Under the pieces are notes generated by a model. That model did not search any database. It saw only the letters and a program-made list of their open reading frames with translations, and was not told the DNA's origin. DNA of 5,709 nucleotides from an uncultured Eubacteriales bacterium (lineage in GTDB: Bacteria > Bacillota > Clostridia > Christensenellales > QALW01). The position numbers were made by a program, and so were the translations under genes. Of the stretch, positions 5,255 through 5,709 are shown in pieces (position 1 is the first letter of the stretch; each line of letters opens with the position of its first letter). Location of the stretch: the NCBI GenBank assembly GCA_900552055.1, contig URYI01000124.1, positions 1 to 5,709 of the forward strand. Direction: 5' to 3'.

Positions 5255-5506
5255 TCAGCGCCGGGCAAACAGCCTTTTCCTTTCATACGGCTCGCATTTG
5301 CAGGACAGCAGTTTATAGCCGGTAGGCGCGAGGACGCTTGCCAGCTGTTCCTCAGCGATATCCTCTTCGGTCAAAACGACCGTTTCCCCCTTTGCATGGG
5401 ACGAACTAACCTTTTTTACCCTGAATGCCCGACGTATGGCATCATTCACATGGCTTTCGCACATACCGCACATCATCCCGTCAATTTTAAGCGTGATTTT
5501 TTTCAT
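5255..5506 (-). CDS. Stand-alone heavy-metal-associated (HMA) domain protein
   Basis: This small 83-residue cytosolic protein has the ferredoxin-like HMA fold of metallochaperones and of P-type ATPase N-termini. The metal loop is GMMCGMCESH, with Cys13 and Cys16 as the expected ligands for a soft metal such as copper or zinc. It is followed by the helix VNDAIRRAF, the strand around VKKVSSSH, TVVLTEEDI, and PTGYKLLS. A second pair, Cys69 and Cys71 (SCKCEPYE), near the C-terminus is not part of the canonical loop. The tail KRLFARR is basic. The ATG at 5506 is chosen because AGAGGGG (5514-5520) lies 7 nt upstream; an in-frame ATG at 5533 falls inside the operator and has no such site. No partner ATPase is in the window. 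The shared dyad ties it to the flavodoxin operon, so a role in iron homeostasis is possible but inferred. Confidence 0.88.
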   Translation of the reverse strand: MKKITLKIDGMMCGMCESHVNDAIRRAFRVKKVSSSHAKGETVVLTEEDIAEEQLASVLAPTGYKLLSCKCEPYERKRLFARR

Positions 5507-5533
5507 TATATATCCCCTCTCTGGAATTTTCAT

Positions 5534-5551
5534 AGTTAGTATATACTAACC
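5534..5551. promoter_or_regulatory. Operator 3: same dyad in front of the HMA gene
   Basis: AGTTAG-TATATA-CTAACC contains a perfect 16-bp palindrome (GTTAGTATATACTAAC, 5535-5550). It lies 28 bp upstream of the HMA ATG and at about +43 to +60 from the predicted promoter start. This is similar to the position of operator 1 in the other unit. It also contains TATACT on the minus strand, which could be the -10 of a closer, weaker promoter. Confidence 0.75.
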
Positions 5552-5599
5552 GTGATATTTAATAACAGCCGCCGGTAATCCCGCGCAACTTACTATATT

Positions 5600-5628
5600 A
5601 TTTTAGCAAATTTCAAGCTAATATTCAA
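5600..5628 (-). promoter_or_regulatory. Promoter of the HMA gene
   Basis: On the minus strand TTGAAT (5623-5628) and TAAAAT (5600-5605) are separated by exactly 17 nt, placing the start near 5593 and giving a leader of about 87 nt. The region is AT-rich, so a chance match is possible. The spacing and the placement just upstream of operator 3 favour a real promoter. Confidence 0.55.
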
Positions 5629-5663
5629 GTACTTTCGCTCCATTTATTAAACTATGTTGTATG

Positions 5664-5672
5664 TGTTACAAT
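5664..5672 (+). promoter_or_regulatory. Possible extended -10 of a divergent gene beyond the right edge
   Basis: TGT directly followed by TACAAT on the plus strand forms an extended -10. No good -35 lies at the right distance. The only downstream start within the window, ATG near 5671-5676, stops after about nine codons. If this is a promoter, its gene begins outside the window. Confidence 0.25.
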
Positions 5673-5709
5673 GATGAGTGACAGAAGAAAAAAAGAGTAG
5701 CGAATAGAA

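Noticed and set aside
5153..5539. 128-codon plus-strand frame opposite the HMA gene
   Set aside because: It is antisense to a clear HMA domain, crosses operator 3, and has no ribosome binding site.

Overview
The window looks like chromosomal DNA of a low-to-moderate GC Gram-positive anaerobe of the class Clostridia, probably a gut lineage. The reasons are strong AGGAGG-type ribosome binding sites, sigma-A-type promoters, a DUF3793 protein, a short-chain flavodoxin, and an HTH-plus-helical-repeat regulator of a type common in Clostridia. All recognisable genes lie on the minus strand, so transcription runs from right to left. No rRNA, tRNA, CRISPR array, transposase or phage gene is visible.

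Right part (about 3800-5630): two transcription units appear to share one control. A promoter at 5003-5031 drives a DUF3793 gene (4328-4882) and a flavodoxin (3872-4297), 30 bp apart and closed by a hairpin terminator at about 3804-3840. Upstream, a single HMA-domain metal-binding protein (5255-5506) has its own promoter. The leaders of the two units together carry three copies of the same dyad, AGTTAG-N6-CTAAC(T/C), at 4927-4944, 4979-4996 and 5534-5551. The half-sites resemble those of DtxR/MntR-type metalloregulators. Flavodoxin is the classic iron-free substitute for ferredoxin, so the simplest reading is a small metal-responsive (probably iron-responsive) regulon of flavodoxin, a protein of unknown function and a soft-metal binding protein. 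The regulator is not in the window.

Middle (2309-3697): a complete class-3-like aldehyde dehydrogenase with its own extended -10 promoter. Its catalytic Asn, Glu and Cys are intact, but the usual Lys of the KPSE cofactor motif is Ser.

Left part: an HTH regulator (GTG start at 1367) with a C-terminal helical-repeat domain is split by a frameshift in an A6 run (1149-1154 on the plus strand). One extra A, or a -1 slip, would restore a continuous product of about 386 residues ending at 208. Upstream lie about 930 bases without a convincing gene. They comprise an AT-rich part (about 1880-2308) with a candidate minus-strand promoter and overlapping hairpins, and a palindrome-dense, GC-richer part (about 1382-1880) that may be a structured leader, a repeat or a gene relic. 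Both window edges are non-coding as far as can be seen.
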